Shown here: positions 41,905 through 50,559 of the stretch, one piece after another
How positions within the stretch are numbered: position 1 is the stretch's first letter
Layout of the letters: each line of letters begins with the position of its first letter
Assembly (NCBI RefSeq): GCF_016648105.1
Contig: NZ_JACVVE010000019.1
Location: forward strand, 1-64,000
Direction of reading: 5' to 3'
Origin: Pseudomonas sp. S31
Lineage (GTDB): Bacteria > Pseudomonadota > Gammaproteobacteria > Pseudomonadales > Pseudomonadaceae
DNA length: 64,000 nt
Made by a program: the position numbers and the translations under genes
Notes under the pieces: model-generated
Told to the model about the DNA's origin: nothing
Database searches by the model: none
Seen by the model: the letters and a program-made list of their open reading frames with translations, nothing else

Positions 41905-43254
41905 ATGGCCAACCCTCCCAGCTCCACTCCCGCCCAACTGCGTCGCGTCCTGGGCCTTCCCGCCCTGGTGTTCTTCGGCCTGGTGTACATGGTCCCGCTG
42001 ACCATCTTCACCACCTACGGCATCGTCACCGAACTCACCGGTGGCCGCACCGCCAGCGCCTACCTGGTCACCCTGGTGGCCATGCTGTTCACCGCCGCGT
42101 CCTACAGCTTCATGGTCAAGCGCTTTCCGGTCGCGGGTTCGGCGTACTCCTACACCAACATGGCCTTCGGCCCGAATGTCGGCTTCCTCGCCGGCTGGTC
42201 GCTGCTGCTGGATTACCTGTTCCTGCCGATGATCAACTACCTGCTGATCGGCCTGTTCCTCAACATCGCCTTCCCGGCCATCCCGGCGTGGTCCATCGCC
42301 CTGGCCTCGATCGTACTGGTGACGGTGCTCAATGTGGTCGGCATTCACTCTGTGGCCAAGACCAGCAACCTGATCGTCGGTGCGCAGATCGTCTTCATCG
42401 CAGTGTTCGTCGCGCTGTCGTGCCAGTCGCTGGCCGGCCAACCGATGGACCTGCTGTCGCCGCTGATGGGTGATGGTTCCAAGCCCGGCTTCGGCGCGAT
42501 CATGGCCGGCGCGGCGGTGCTGTGCCTGTCGTTCCTCGGCTTCGATGCCGTCTCGACCTTGGCCGAGGAATGCCGCGATGCCCGTCGTGACGTACCGAGG
42601 GCGATCATTCTCACCACCCTGTTCGCTGGTGTGCTGTTCACCGTACTGGCCTACGTCAGCCAACTGGTGCTGCCGGGCAGCACCTTCGCCAATGCCGATG
42701 CGGCAGCGAACGAAGTGATGATCAAGGCAGGCGGGCAGTTCCTGGCCAACTTCTTCACCGCCGCCTACGTCGCTGGCAGCCTGGGCTCGGCGCTGGCTTC
42801 CCAAGCGGCGGTGTCGCGCATCCTGTTCACCATGGGCCGTGACAACGTGTTGCCACGGCGCAGCTTCGGCTACCTGTCGCCGCGCTTCGGCACGCCGGTG
42901 TTCGCCATCGCACTGGTGTCGGCGTTCTCGCTGCTGGCCCTGGTGATCGACCTGGCCACACTCGCCTCGTTGATCAGCTTTGGTGCACTGGTGGCGTTCT
43001 CGGCGGTGAACCTGGCGGTGGTGAAGACGCACCTGGTAGATGACACACGCCAGCGTAGCCTCAAGGGGCTGCTGTGCTATGGCCTGGTGCCGTTGGTGGG
43101 GTTGGGGCTGACGCTGTGGCTGTGGACCAGCCTGTCGGCGCTGACGCTGGTGATCGGGCTGTGCTGGTTTGCCTTGGGCCTTGCGTACCTGGCGGTACTG
43201 ACCGCCGGCTTCCGCCGTCCGGTGCGGCTGGTGGATCTTTCCGAAGCTAGCTGA
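41905..43254 (+). CDS. APC-superfamily amino acid/polyamine permease
   Basis: A 449-residue inner-membrane transporter with about 12 hydrophobic helices. The first helix contains GLVYMVPLTIFTTYG, the substrate-ion binding style of the APC family, and LSFLGFDAVSTLAEE near 208-222 is the conserved TM6 segment. It resembles putrescine or amino acid importers; the substrate is not determinable from sequence. A leader of about 130 bp with A/T-rich stretches precedes it and a REP pair follows. Confidence 0.85.
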   Translation: MANPPSSTPAQLRRVLGLPALVFFGLVYMVPLTIFTTYGIVTELTGGRTASAYLVTLVAMLFTAASYSFMVKRFPVAGSAYSYTNMAFGPNVGFLAGWSLLLDYLFLPMINYLLIGLFLNIAFPAIPAWSIALASIVLVTVLNVVGIHSVAKTSNLIVGAQIVFIAVFVALSCQSLAGQPMDLLSPLMGDGSKPGFGAIMAGAAVLCLSFLGFDAVSTLAEECRDARRDVPRAIILTTLFAGVLFTVLAYVSQLVLPGSTFANADAAANEVMIKAGGQFLANFFTAAYVAGSLGSALASQAAVSRILFTMGRDNVLPRRSFGYLSPRFGTPVFAIALVSAFSLLALVIDLATLASLISFGALVAFSAVNLAVVKTHLVDDTRQRSLKGLLCYGLVPLVGLGLTLWLWTSLSALTLVIGLCWFALGLAYLAVLTAGFRRPVRLVDLSEAS

Positions 43255-43262
43255 AGGTTGCA

Positions 43263-43341
43263 CGGCCTCTTCGCGGGTAAACCCGCTCCTACACGTACAG
43301 CACCCTTCCTGTAGGAGCGGGTTTACCCGCGAAGAGGCCGG
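43263..43341. repeat. REP pair, class A
   Basis: Head-to-head inverted copies of the class A palindrome in the convergent gap between the permease and the DUF2780 gene. Confidence 0.9.
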
Positions 43342-43360
43342 TGCAGCCTTTACAAGACCT

Positions 43361-43936
43361 TCAGACCGAGGGCTGGGTCAACGGCGCCGGCGTAGTCCAC
43401 AAACTCCCCAGATTTTGCAGCAACGACCCGGCAATCCCCTGCTGCCCCAGATACTGCAGAATCAACGGCGCGAACTGCCCAATCATGCCGGTATCCATGC
43501 CAAGCGCCTTGAAGGCCTTGTCCAGGTCGGTGCGGTTCTCCACATCGTTGCCCAGCGCATTGCTCAACGCCGATTGGCTTTCGCTATTTTTGCCCAGCAA
43601 CTCGCCCAGCCCGCTCAGGCCACCCAAGGCATTGGCGCCAGACAGCAGGTCGAGCCCCGGTACAGCCTTGGTCAACTGGCCATAATCGTCACTGCTGAGG
43701 TTGTTGCGCGCCAGCCCGAGCATGGCGCCTGCCCCGCCCACGGCCTGTTCGGGGGTGATGTTCAATTCACTGCCCAAGGTATTGAGCAAGTTGGCCTGCG
43801 CCTCGGGCGCCTGCACCTGGCCCTGTTGTTTCTGGTTCTGCATCGTCGACACGGCATTGGCGGCGTCGCTGAGGTTGAAGGCGAACACCGGGCTCGCGGC
43901 CAGGGTCATCAAGGTTGCCAGGGTGAATGCTTTCAT
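43361..43936 (-). CDS. DUF2780 protein, secreted, function unknown
   Basis: A 191-residue protein with a signal peptide (about 1-19, cleavage after VFA) and a DUF2780 region (about 45-180) made of amphipathic helices rich in Gly, Leu and Asn (for example QAVGGAGAMLGLARNNLS). Members of this family have no established function; some are annotated VcgC/VcgE. It is a single gene, with the fdhA terminator just upstream. Confidence 0.75.
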   Translation of the reverse strand: MKAFTLATLMTLAASPVFAFNLSDAANAVSTMQNQKQQGQVQAPEAQANLLNTLGSELNITPEQAVGGAGAMLGLARNNLSSDDYGQLTKAVPGLDLLSGANALGGLSGLGELLGKNSESQSALSNALGNDVENRTDLDKAFKALGMDTGMIGQFAPLILQYLGQQGIAGSLLQNLGSLWTTPAPLTQPSV

Positions 43937-44046
43937 CGGGAGGGACCTCGTTGGCCGGGATGGCCTGGGAAACGAGGCATTCGACTGGGGGGATGGGGCT
44001 TTGTTCCGGGCCGGCTATCGGCCCGTTTTCAAGTCGGTTGAAAGCA

Positions 44047-44071
44047 CAACGCCCCCGGTTTGGGGGCGTTG
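44047..44071 (-). terminator. fdhA terminator
   Basis: CAACGCCCCC-N5-GGGGGCGTTG, a 10-bp perfect stem 9 nt after the fdhA stop on the minus strand, followed by TGCTTTC. Confidence 0.8.
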
Positions 44072-44080
44072 CGTTCGAGG

Positions 44081-45280
44081 TTAGGCCGCGCCCCACATCT
44101 TGTGCGGGTCGATCACGAATTTCTTCGGTACCCCGGCATCGAACTCGCCATAGCCTTCCGGCGCCTGATCCAGGTTGATCACCTGTACCCCGACCACTTC
44201 GGCAATGTTGATGCGGTCCCACATGATCGCCTGCATCAGCTGACGGTTGTACTTCATGGTCGGCGTCTGGCCGGTGTGGAAGCTGTGCGACTTGGCCCAG
44301 CCCAGGCCGAAACGGATGCTCAACGCGCCGATCTTGGCGGCGGCGTCCACCGCACCCGGGTCTTCGGTCACGTACAGGCCCGGAATACCGATGTTGCCGG
44401 CCACGCGGGTCACCTGCATCAGCGAGTTCAGTACGGTGGCCGGCGCTTCATGCTTGGCACCTTCGTGGCCGTGGCCACGGGCCTCGAAGCCTACGGCATC
44501 GACGGCGCAGTCCACTTCCGGCTCACCGAGGATATCGACGATCTGCTCGTGCAGCGGGGTGTCCTTGGACAGGTCGACCACTTCGAAGCCCTGGGACTTG
44601 GCGTGGGCCAGGCGCGCCGGGTTCAGGTCACCCACGATCACACAGGCGGCGCCCAGCAGGCGCGCCGAGGCAGCGGCGGCCAAGCCGACCGGGCCGGCAC
44701 CAGCGACGTAGACGGTGCTGCCTGGGCCTACACCTGCGGTTACGGCGCCGTGGTAGCCGGTCGGCAGGATGTCGGACAGGCAGGTCAGGTCACGGATCTT
44801 CTCCATGGCCTTGTCGCGATCCGGCAGCTTCAGCAGGTTGAAATCGGCGTACGGCACCAGCACGTATTCCGCCTGGCCGCCGGTCCAGTCGCCCATGTCG
44901 ACGTAGCCGTAGGCACCGCCGGCGCGGGCCGGGTTGACGGTGAGGCAGACCCCGGTGTGCATCTCCTTGCACGAGCGGCAGCGACCGCAGGCGACGTTGA
45001 ACGGCACCGAGACCAGGTCGCCAATCTTCAGGCGCTCGACATCACGCCCCATCTCGACGATTTCACCGGTGATTTCGTGGCCCAGGACCAGGCCGACCTG
45101 GGCAGTGGTGCGGCCACGGACCATGTGCTGATCGGAGCCGCAGATGTTGGTGGAAACCACCTTGAGGATCACGCCGTGCTCGATCTTCTTGCCGCGTGGG
45201 TCTTGCATTTTCGGGTAGTCGATCTTCTGCACCTCGACTTTGCCCGCGCCGAGATACACCACTCCACGATTGCCAGACAT
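44081..45280 (-). CDS. fdhA: Glutathione-independent formaldehyde dehydrogenase
   Basis: A 399-residue zinc-dependent medium-chain dehydrogenase that oxidises formaldehyde to formate with tightly bound NAD. The catalytic zinc region contains CGSDQHMV (about 46-53) and GHEITGEI; structural zinc cysteines are in CGRCRSCKEMHTGVC (about 97-111); the NAD fold motif VAGAGPVGLAAA is near 178. It is the last gene of the glyA-sox cluster, removing formaldehyde released by sarcosine oxidase. A REP pair separates it from purU. Confidence 0.95.
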   Translation of the reverse strand: MSGNRGVVYLGAGKVEVQKIDYPKMQDPRGKKIEHGVILKVVSTNICGSDQHMVRGRTTAQVGLVLGHEITGEIVEMGRDVERLKIGDLVSVPFNVACGRCRSCKEMHTGVCLTVNPARAGGAYGYVDMGDWTGGQAEYVLVPYADFNLLKLPDRDKAMEKIRDLTCLSDILPTGYHGAVTAGVGPGSTVYVAGAGPVGLAAAASARLLGAACVIVGDLNPARLAHAKSQGFEVVDLSKDTPLHEQIVDILGEPEVDCAVDAVGFEARGHGHEGAKHEAPATVLNSLMQVTRVAGNIGIPGLYVTEDPGAVDAAAKIGALSIRFGLGWAKSHSFHTGQTPTMKYNRQLMQAIMWDRINIAEVVGVQVINLDQAPEGYGEFDAGVPKKFVIDPHKMWGAA

Positions 45281-45447
45281 GCTCTTACCTCGCTTGATTT
45301 GTATTTATGCAGCGGTGGCGGAACGCGCCGCCTTCCATGGGCGGCATGTGTTACTGGTATGCGGGGAATTGTGGGCCTGATACGGCGTTTTGCGCTGACT
45401 GGAAGCGACAGAGAGATGCCTTTTAGCGGCAGGGGATAATGTGCTGT

Positions 45448-45540
45448 GCCCCTCGCGGGTAAACCCGCTCCTACAGGTACAACGCCGCCCTTGAGAGCAG
45501 CACAGCACCTGTAGGAGCGGCTTTAGCCGCGAATAGGCCG
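45448..45540. repeat. REP pair with one variant arm
   Basis: The left copy is class A (CGGGTAAACCCGCTCC) and the right copy reads GGAGCGGCTTTAGCCGCGAA, a different palindrome with the same shoulder. Spacer about 36 nt. It lies in the 271-bp gap between purU and fdhA. Confidence 0.8.
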
Positions 45541-45551
45541 GGACAGGCTAA

Positions 45552-46409
45552 TTAGAGAACGACAGTCCGGTTGGCGTTGAGGAACACCCGCCGCTCGATG
45601 TGATACCCCACCGCCCGCGCCAGGGTCAGGCACTCGATGTCGCGCCCTTTGGCGATCAGATCTTCGGGGTAATGGCTGTGGTCCACCACCTCCACGCCCT
45701 GGGCAATGATCGGCCCTTCGTCAAGGTCGTTGTTGATGTAGTGGGCCGTGGCCCCGACCATCTTCACACCCTTGTTGTACGCCTGGTGATAGGGCTTGGC
45801 ACCCTTGAACCCAGGCAGCAACGAGTGGTGGATGTTGATCGCCCAGCCGTCCAGGCGCCGGCACAGTTCAGGCGACAACACCTGCATGTAGCGGGCAAGC
45901 ACCACCAGCTCCGCGCCGGTTTCCTCGATCACCTGGATCACCTTGCGCTCCTGCGCCGGCTTGTCCTTCGGGTCGAGGGCGAAGTGGTAGTAGGGAATCT
46001 TGTGCCACTGCGCCAGCGGCTCGAGGTCCGGGTGGTTGGAGACCACCGCGACCACGTCCATGGCCAGCTGGCCGATACGCTGGCGATACAACAGGTCGTT
46101 CAGGCAATGGTCGGCCTTGGACACCATGATCACCACCTTGGGGCGGTGGTTCGGTGCGGTCAGCTCGAAGGTCATGCCGAATGCGTCGCTGCGCTCGGCG
46201 AGGCCGGCCCGAAAGCCCGCCTCGTCGAAGTCGTCCGGCTGGCGGAACTCCACGCGAATGAAGAAGCGTCCCGACAGCCGGTCGTCGAAGGAGTGGTGCT
46301 CCGTCACGTAGCAGCGCTGCTCGAAGAGATAACGCGTCACCACGTCGACGGTGCCGAGCATGCTCGGGCAGTCGGCGGTGAGAATCCAGGTATCCGGTGC
46401 CCGACTCAT
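45552..46409 (-). CDS. purU: Formyltetrahydrofolate deformylase
   Basis: A 285-residue enzyme that hydrolyses 10-formyl-THF to formate and THF. An N-terminal ACT domain (about 8-85) is followed by the formyltransferase fold with the catalytic segment NIHHSLLPGFKGAKPY (about 222-237). ATG at 46409 is chosen; upstream in-frame codons run into soxG. It lies 11 bp after soxG, so it belongs to the sox operon and balances folate one-carbon units made during sarcosine oxidation. Confidence 0.94.
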   Translation of the reverse strand: MSRAPDTWILTADCPSMLGTVDVVTRYLFEQRCYVTEHHSFDDRLSGRFFIRVEFRQPDDFDEAGFRAGLAERSDAFGMTFELTAPNHRPKVVIMVSKADHCLNDLLYRQRIGQLAMDVVAVVSNHPDLEPLAQWHKIPYYHFALDPKDKPAQERKVIQVIEETGAELVVLARYMQVLSPELCRRLDGWAINIHHSLLPGFKGAKPYHQAYNKGVKMVGATAHYINNDLDEGPIIAQGVEVVDHSHYPEDLIAKGRDIECLTLARAVGYHIERRVFLNANRTVVL

Positions 46410-46420
46410 GTTCGCTCTCC

Positions 46421-47053
46421 TTACGCCTCGATGCTCAGGCCATATTCGGCCGAAGCGTCTTGCAGCCACAGCCACCAGTAGTCGGCGAAACTGCGACGGA
46501 TCACCAGCTCCCAGGTGTCTTCGGCGGTGCGGCGGATCACCAGTTGCGACTTGGCGAACACGGTGCCGACAGCCTTGCCGACCGGGAAGTTGTTCGGGTG
46601 CACATCATAGCTGGTGGATTTCATCAGCACTTCGCGCACGTTCGGTCCGCGCAATTCCAGCAGGCTCTGCCCGCCGCTGACGTTGACCACCTGGATGTGC
46701 TGGCCGTCCAGGGCCGCACGCAGTTTCTGCTCGACGGCCAGTTCCTGGCCGCCAGGGACGATCAGCAGCCACTCGTCCGGGCCGACCCATTGCAGCGACG
46801 TATCGCCATTGGCCACCACGGTCAGGGCCACCGGCAACTCCAGGCCCAGAGCCTTGTGCACGCCTGCGGCGAATTCCGGGTCGTGGCCATCGCCACGGAT
46901 GGTCAGGTGACCGAGGAATTTCTTCTCACGCAGGGTCACGCCTGCGTTCTTGCGGCCCTTGCCAACCAGGCTGGCCAGGTCGGCGTGGTGCAGCGGCGAC
47001 TGGGCCTTGGCCTCGGTGCCGGGGTTTTGCTGGAAGACGTTGATAGCGCTCAT
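46421..47053 (-). CDS. soxG: Sarcosine oxidase gamma subunit
   Basis: A 210-residue subunit of heterotetrameric sarcosine oxidase with the GcvT-like gamma fold. Recognisable parts are LQWVGPDEWLLIVP near 88-101 and the C-terminal IRRSFADYWWLWLQDA. It lies 142 bp after soxA, a gap filled by an inverted REP pair, and 11 bp before purU. Confidence 0.92.
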   Translation of the reverse strand: MSAINVFQQNPGTEAKAQSPLHHADLASLVGKGRKNAGVTLREKKFLGHLTIRGDGHDPEFAAGVHKALGLELPVALTVVANGDTSLQWVGPDEWLLIVPGGQELAVEQKLRAALDGQHIQVVNVSGGQSLLELRGPNVREVLMKSTSYDVHPNNFPVGKAVGTVFAKSQLVIRRTAEDTWELVIRRSFADYWWLWLQDASAEYGLSIEA

Positions 47054-47098
47054 TTCTTACCTGCCTTGAATTCTGTTGTTCCGTGCAACGCCGACCTT

Positions 47099-47170
47099 GT
47101 AGGAGCGGGTTTACCCGCGAAGAGGCCAGTAAGGCCAACATCGCATTCGCGGGTAAACCCGCCCCTACAG
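47099..47170. repeat. REP pair, class A, reversed order, inside the sox operon
   Basis: The two copies are arranged tail to tail (GGAGCGGGTTTACCCGCG first, then CGCGGGTAAACCCGCC), opposite to every other class A pair in the window. It occupies the soxA-soxG gap. Confidence 0.9.
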
Positions 47171-47195
47171 GGTTCGGCGCCACCATCCGGGGGCC

Positions 47196-50100
47196 TTAGA
47201 CGTTCTGCCGCTCACCCTTCGGATCGAAGAACACCGAAGACACGATTTCCGCCTCGATCACGCTGCCATCGGCCTGCGGCGAGTAGACACGCTCGCCCAT
47301 GCGCTTGAGGCCGCCCTTGACCACGCCCATGGCGAACGAATAGCCCAGGGAGTTGGCCGCGTAGCTGGAGGTGACGTGGCCGACCATGTCCATCGGGATC
47401 GGCTGCTTGGGATCGAATACCAGCTGGGCGCCTTCGGGCAGCCATTTGGTCGGATCCACAGGCTTGAGGCCCACCAGCTGCTTGCGGTTCTCGCGCACGC
47501 AGTCTTCGCGGTTCATGCCACGCAGGCCAATCCACGAGTACGGCTTGTTGCGGCCCACGCACCAGCTCATGTTGAGGTCGTCCGGGGTCATCGAACCGTC
47601 GGTGTCCTGGCCGACGATGATGAAGCCCTTCTCGGCCCGCAGTACGTGCATGGTCTCGGTGCCGTACGGAGTCAGGTTGTACTTCTTGCCAGCCTCGATG
47701 ATCTGTTCCAGCACGCCCATGGCGTAGTTGGCCTGGACGTTGACTTCGTACGACAGCTCACCGGTGAACGAGATGCGGAACACACGGGCCGGCACGCCGC
47801 CGACGTTGCCTTCCTTCCAGGTCATGAACGGGAAGGCTTCCTTGTCCATGTCGATGTCGGTCAGCTCACTGAGCAGCTTGCGGCTGTTCGGGCCAGACAG
47901 GGTCATGGTGGCCCAGTGGTCGGTGACCGAGGTGAAGTACACCTTCATCTCCGGCCATTCGGTCTGGTGGTACAACTCCAGCCACTGCAGCACACGGGCG
48001 GCGCCGCCGGTGGTGGTGGTCATGATGAAGTGGTTGTCGCCGACGCAGGCGGTCACGCCGTCGTCGAAGACCATGCCGTCTTCCTTGCACATCAGGCCGT
48101 AGCGAGCCTTGCCCACGTCGAGCTTGGTCCAGGCGTTGGTGTAGATGCGGTTGAGGAACTCGCGGGCATCCGGGCCCTGGATGTCGATCTTGCCCAGGGT
48201 CGAGGCGTCCAGCAGGCCCACGCTGTCGCGCACGGCCTTGCACTCGCGGGCCACGGCAGCATGGATATCTTCACCGGCTTTCGGGAAGTACCAAGGGCGC
48301 TTCCACTGCCCGACGTCCTCGAACTCGGCGCCGTTCTTCACGTGCCAGGCATGCAGGGCGGTGAAGCGCACCGGCTCGAACAGGTGGCCACAGTGACGGC
48401 CCGCTACCGCGCCGAAGGTCACCGGCGTGTAGTTGGGGCGGAACATGGTGGTACCCATTTCCGGGATGGTGATGCCGATCGAACGGGCGGCGATGGCCAG
48501 GCCGTTGATGTTGCCCAGCTTGCCCTGGTCGGTACCGAAGCCCAGGGCGGTGTAGCGCTTGACGTGCTCGACCGACTCGAAGCCTTCGCGGGTGGCCAGC
48601 TCGATGGCCGCAGCGGTGACGTCGTTCTGCTGGTCGACGAACTGCTTGGGCGCACGGGCGGTGCCTTTGTCGTGGGGCACCTGGAACAGCGCCACGGTGG
48701 CCTCTTCCTTGCGCGCCACGGTTTTCGGCAGGCTGCCGACGCTGGCCTTGAAGCCGGCTTCGGTGGCTGCGCGGGCGCCGCCTTCGAAGCCATCGGCAAT
48801 CACATCGCCCAAGGCGTAAACGCCGTTGATACCACCCACGCATTCGCGTTTTTGCGGGGCATCGCCTGGCACGAAGCCCAGGATGTCTTCACGCCACACC
48901 GGGCGACCGCCCAAGTGCGAGGCGAGGTGGACGATCGGGCTGTAGCCGCCGGAGGTGGCGATCAGGTCGCAGTCCAGGGTTTCGCCCGGGCTGGTGACCT
49001 TGTGTGCCTGCACATCGATGGCGGCCACGCGGGCACCGGTGACGTGCTTGCTGCCCTTGGCCTCGATCACCGCGCTGGAGGTGAGAATGCGAATACCCTT
49101 GGCACGCGCCTCCTCGACCAGCGAACCGCGTGGGTTGTGGCGGGCGTCGGCGATGGCCACCACTTGCAGGCCGGCGTCGTGCCAGTCGAGCGCGGCGCGG
49201 TAGGCGTGGTCGTTGTTGGTCGACAGCACCAGCTTGCGGCCCGGGGCCACGCCGTAGCGGCGCACATAGGTGGACACGGCACCGGCCAGCATGTTGCCCG
49301 GCACGTCGTTGTTGCCGTACACCAGCGGACGCTCGTGGGCGCCGGCAGCCAGGACCACGCGCTTGGCGCGGACGCGGTGCACACGGTGGCGAACCTGGCC
49401 GATCGGCGCGCGGTCGCCGAGGTGGTCGGTGAGGCGCTCGTGGATGGTCAGGAAGTTGTGGTCGTGATAGCCGTTGACCGTGGCGCGTGGCAGCAGGGTC
49501 ACTTCCGGCAGGCTTTCCAGCTCCTTGACCACGGCGTTGACCCAGTCGGTGGCAGGCTTGCCATCGAGGGTTTCGCGGGTGTCGAGCAGGCTGCCGCCGA
49601 ACTCTTCCTGCTCATCGGCGAGGATCACGCGGGCGCCGCTGCGGGCGGCGGCCAGGGCGGCAGCCAGGCCCGCAGGGCCAGCACCGACGATCAGCACGTC
49701 GCAGTGCTGGTTCATGTAGTCGTAGCTGTCCGGGTCGTTCTGCAGCGGCGCACGGCCCAGGCCGGCGGCTTTGCGGATGTACTTCTCGTAAGTCATCCAG
49801 AACGATTTCGGGTACATGAAGGTTTTGTAGTAGAAGCCCGGCGGCATCATGCTGCCGCCGACCTTGCCGAGGATGCCCATGACGTCGTTGTTGACGTTCG
49901 GCCAGCCATTGGTGCTGGTGGCGACCAGGCCGGCGTACAGGGCCTGCTGGGTGGCGCGCACGTTGGGGATCTGGGTCGCTTCGCTGGAGCCGATCTGCAG
50001 GATGGCGTTCGGCTCTTCGGTACCGGCGGCGATGATGCCGCGCGGGCGCGAGTACTTGAAGCTGCGGCCGACGATGTCGACGCCATTGGCGAGCAACGCG

Positions 50101-50213
50101 GCGGCCAGGCTGTCACCGGCATAGCCCTGGTAGCTCTTGCCGTTGAAGCTGAAGTTCAGGACCTTGCTGCGGTCGATGCGGCCGCCGCTGGCGAGGCGAT
50201 AGGTCTGGCTCAT
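47196..50213 (-). CDS. soxA: Sarcosine oxidase alpha subunit
   Basis: A 1005-residue subunit. N-terminal 2Fe-2S-like fold (about 15-100), NAD-binding dinucleotide fold CDVLIVGAGPAGLAAALAAA near 172-191, and a C-terminal GcvT/T-protein domain (about 610-990) that binds THF and yields 5,10-methylene-THF. It joins SoxB, SoxD and SoxG to oxidise sarcosine to glycine. ATG overlaps the soxD stop. Confidence 0.96.
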   Translation of the reverse strand: MSQTYRLASGGRIDRSKVLNFSFNGKSYQGYAGDSLAAALLANGVDIVGRSFKYSRPRGIIAAGTEEPNAILQIGSSEATQIPNVRATQQALYAGLVATSTNGWPNVNNDVMGILGKVGGSMMPPGFYYKTFMYPKSFWMTYEKYIRKAAGLGRAPLQNDPDSYDYMNQHCDVLIVGAGPAGLAAALAAARSGARVILADEQEEFGGSLLDTRETLDGKPATDWVNAVVKELESLPEVTLLPRATVNGYHDHNFLTIHERLTDHLGDRAPIGQVRHRVHRVRAKRVVLAAGAHERPLVYGNNDVPGNMLAGAVSTYVRRYGVAPGRKLVLSTNNDHAYRAALDWHDAGLQVVAIADARHNPRGSLVEEARAKGIRILTSSAVIEAKGSKHVTGARVAAIDVQAHKVTSPGETLDCDLIATSGGYSPIVHLASHLGGRPVWREDILGFVPGDAPQKRECVGGINGVYALGDVIADGFEGGARAATEAGFKASVGSLPKTVARKEEATVALFQVPHDKGTARAPKQFVDQQNDVTAAAIELATREGFESVEHVKRYTALGFGTDQGKLGNINGLAIAARSIGITIPEMGTTMFRPNYTPVTFGAVAGRHCGHLFEPVRFTALHAWHVKNGAEFEDVGQWKRPWYFPKAGEDIHAAVARECKAVRDSVGLLDASTLGKIDIQGPDAREFLNRIYTNAWTKLDVGKARYGLMCKEDGMVFDDGVTACVGDNHFIMTTTTGGAARVLQWLELYHQTEWPEMKVYFTSVTDHWATMTLSGPNSRKLLSELTDIDMDKEAFPFMTWKEGNVGGVPARVFRISFTGELSYEVNVQANYAMGVLEQIIEAGKKYNLTPYGTETMHVLRAEKGFIIVGQDTDGSMTPDDLNMSWCVGRNKPYSWIGLRGMNREDCVRENRKQLVGLKPVDPTKWLPEGAQLVFDPKQPIPMDMVGHVTSSYAANSLGYSFAMGVVKGGLKRMGERVYSPQADGSVIEAEIVSSVFFDPKGERQNV

Positions 50214-50545
50214 ACTTTTTCCCCTTGGCCTTTGACGGTCGACGGTGCGCTGCTTGGCTTGCCGCCTGCGGTCACCTGCGGCTTCTCGCCAATCTTGTAG
50301 GTTTCCAGAATTTCGTAGGTCACGGTGTCACGGGTGACGTTGAAGTACTGACGGCAACCGGCGACGTGGTCCCACAGTTCGTGGTGAATCCCGCGTGGGT
50401 TGTCACGGAAGAACATGTAGGTGCCCCACTCCTCGTCGGAGCAGGCGTTAGGGTCCAGCGGGCGGGCGATGTGCGCCTGGCCAGAGGCGTGGAACTCTTC
50501 TTCGGAGCGCAGCTCGCCGCAATGGGGACAGAAAATTTGCAACAT
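50210..50545 (-). CDS. soxD: Sarcosine oxidase delta subunit
   Basis: A 111-residue zinc-binding subunit. Zinc ligands are visible in FCPHCGELRSEEEF (Cys6, Cys9) with later His and Cys (HVAGCRQYF). The ATG at 50545 starts MLQIFCPHCG; a long upstream in-frame extension inside soxB is rejected. It is coupled to soxA by a 4-bp overlap and lies 14 bp after soxB. Confidence 0.95.
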   Translation of the reverse strand: MLQIFCPHCGELRSEEEFHASGQAHIARPLDPNACSDEEWGTYMFFRDNPRGIHHELWDHVAGCRQYFNVTRDTVTYEILETYKIGEKPQVTAGGKPSSAPSTVKGQGEKV

Positions 50546-50559
50546 GACGGTGGCTCCGG

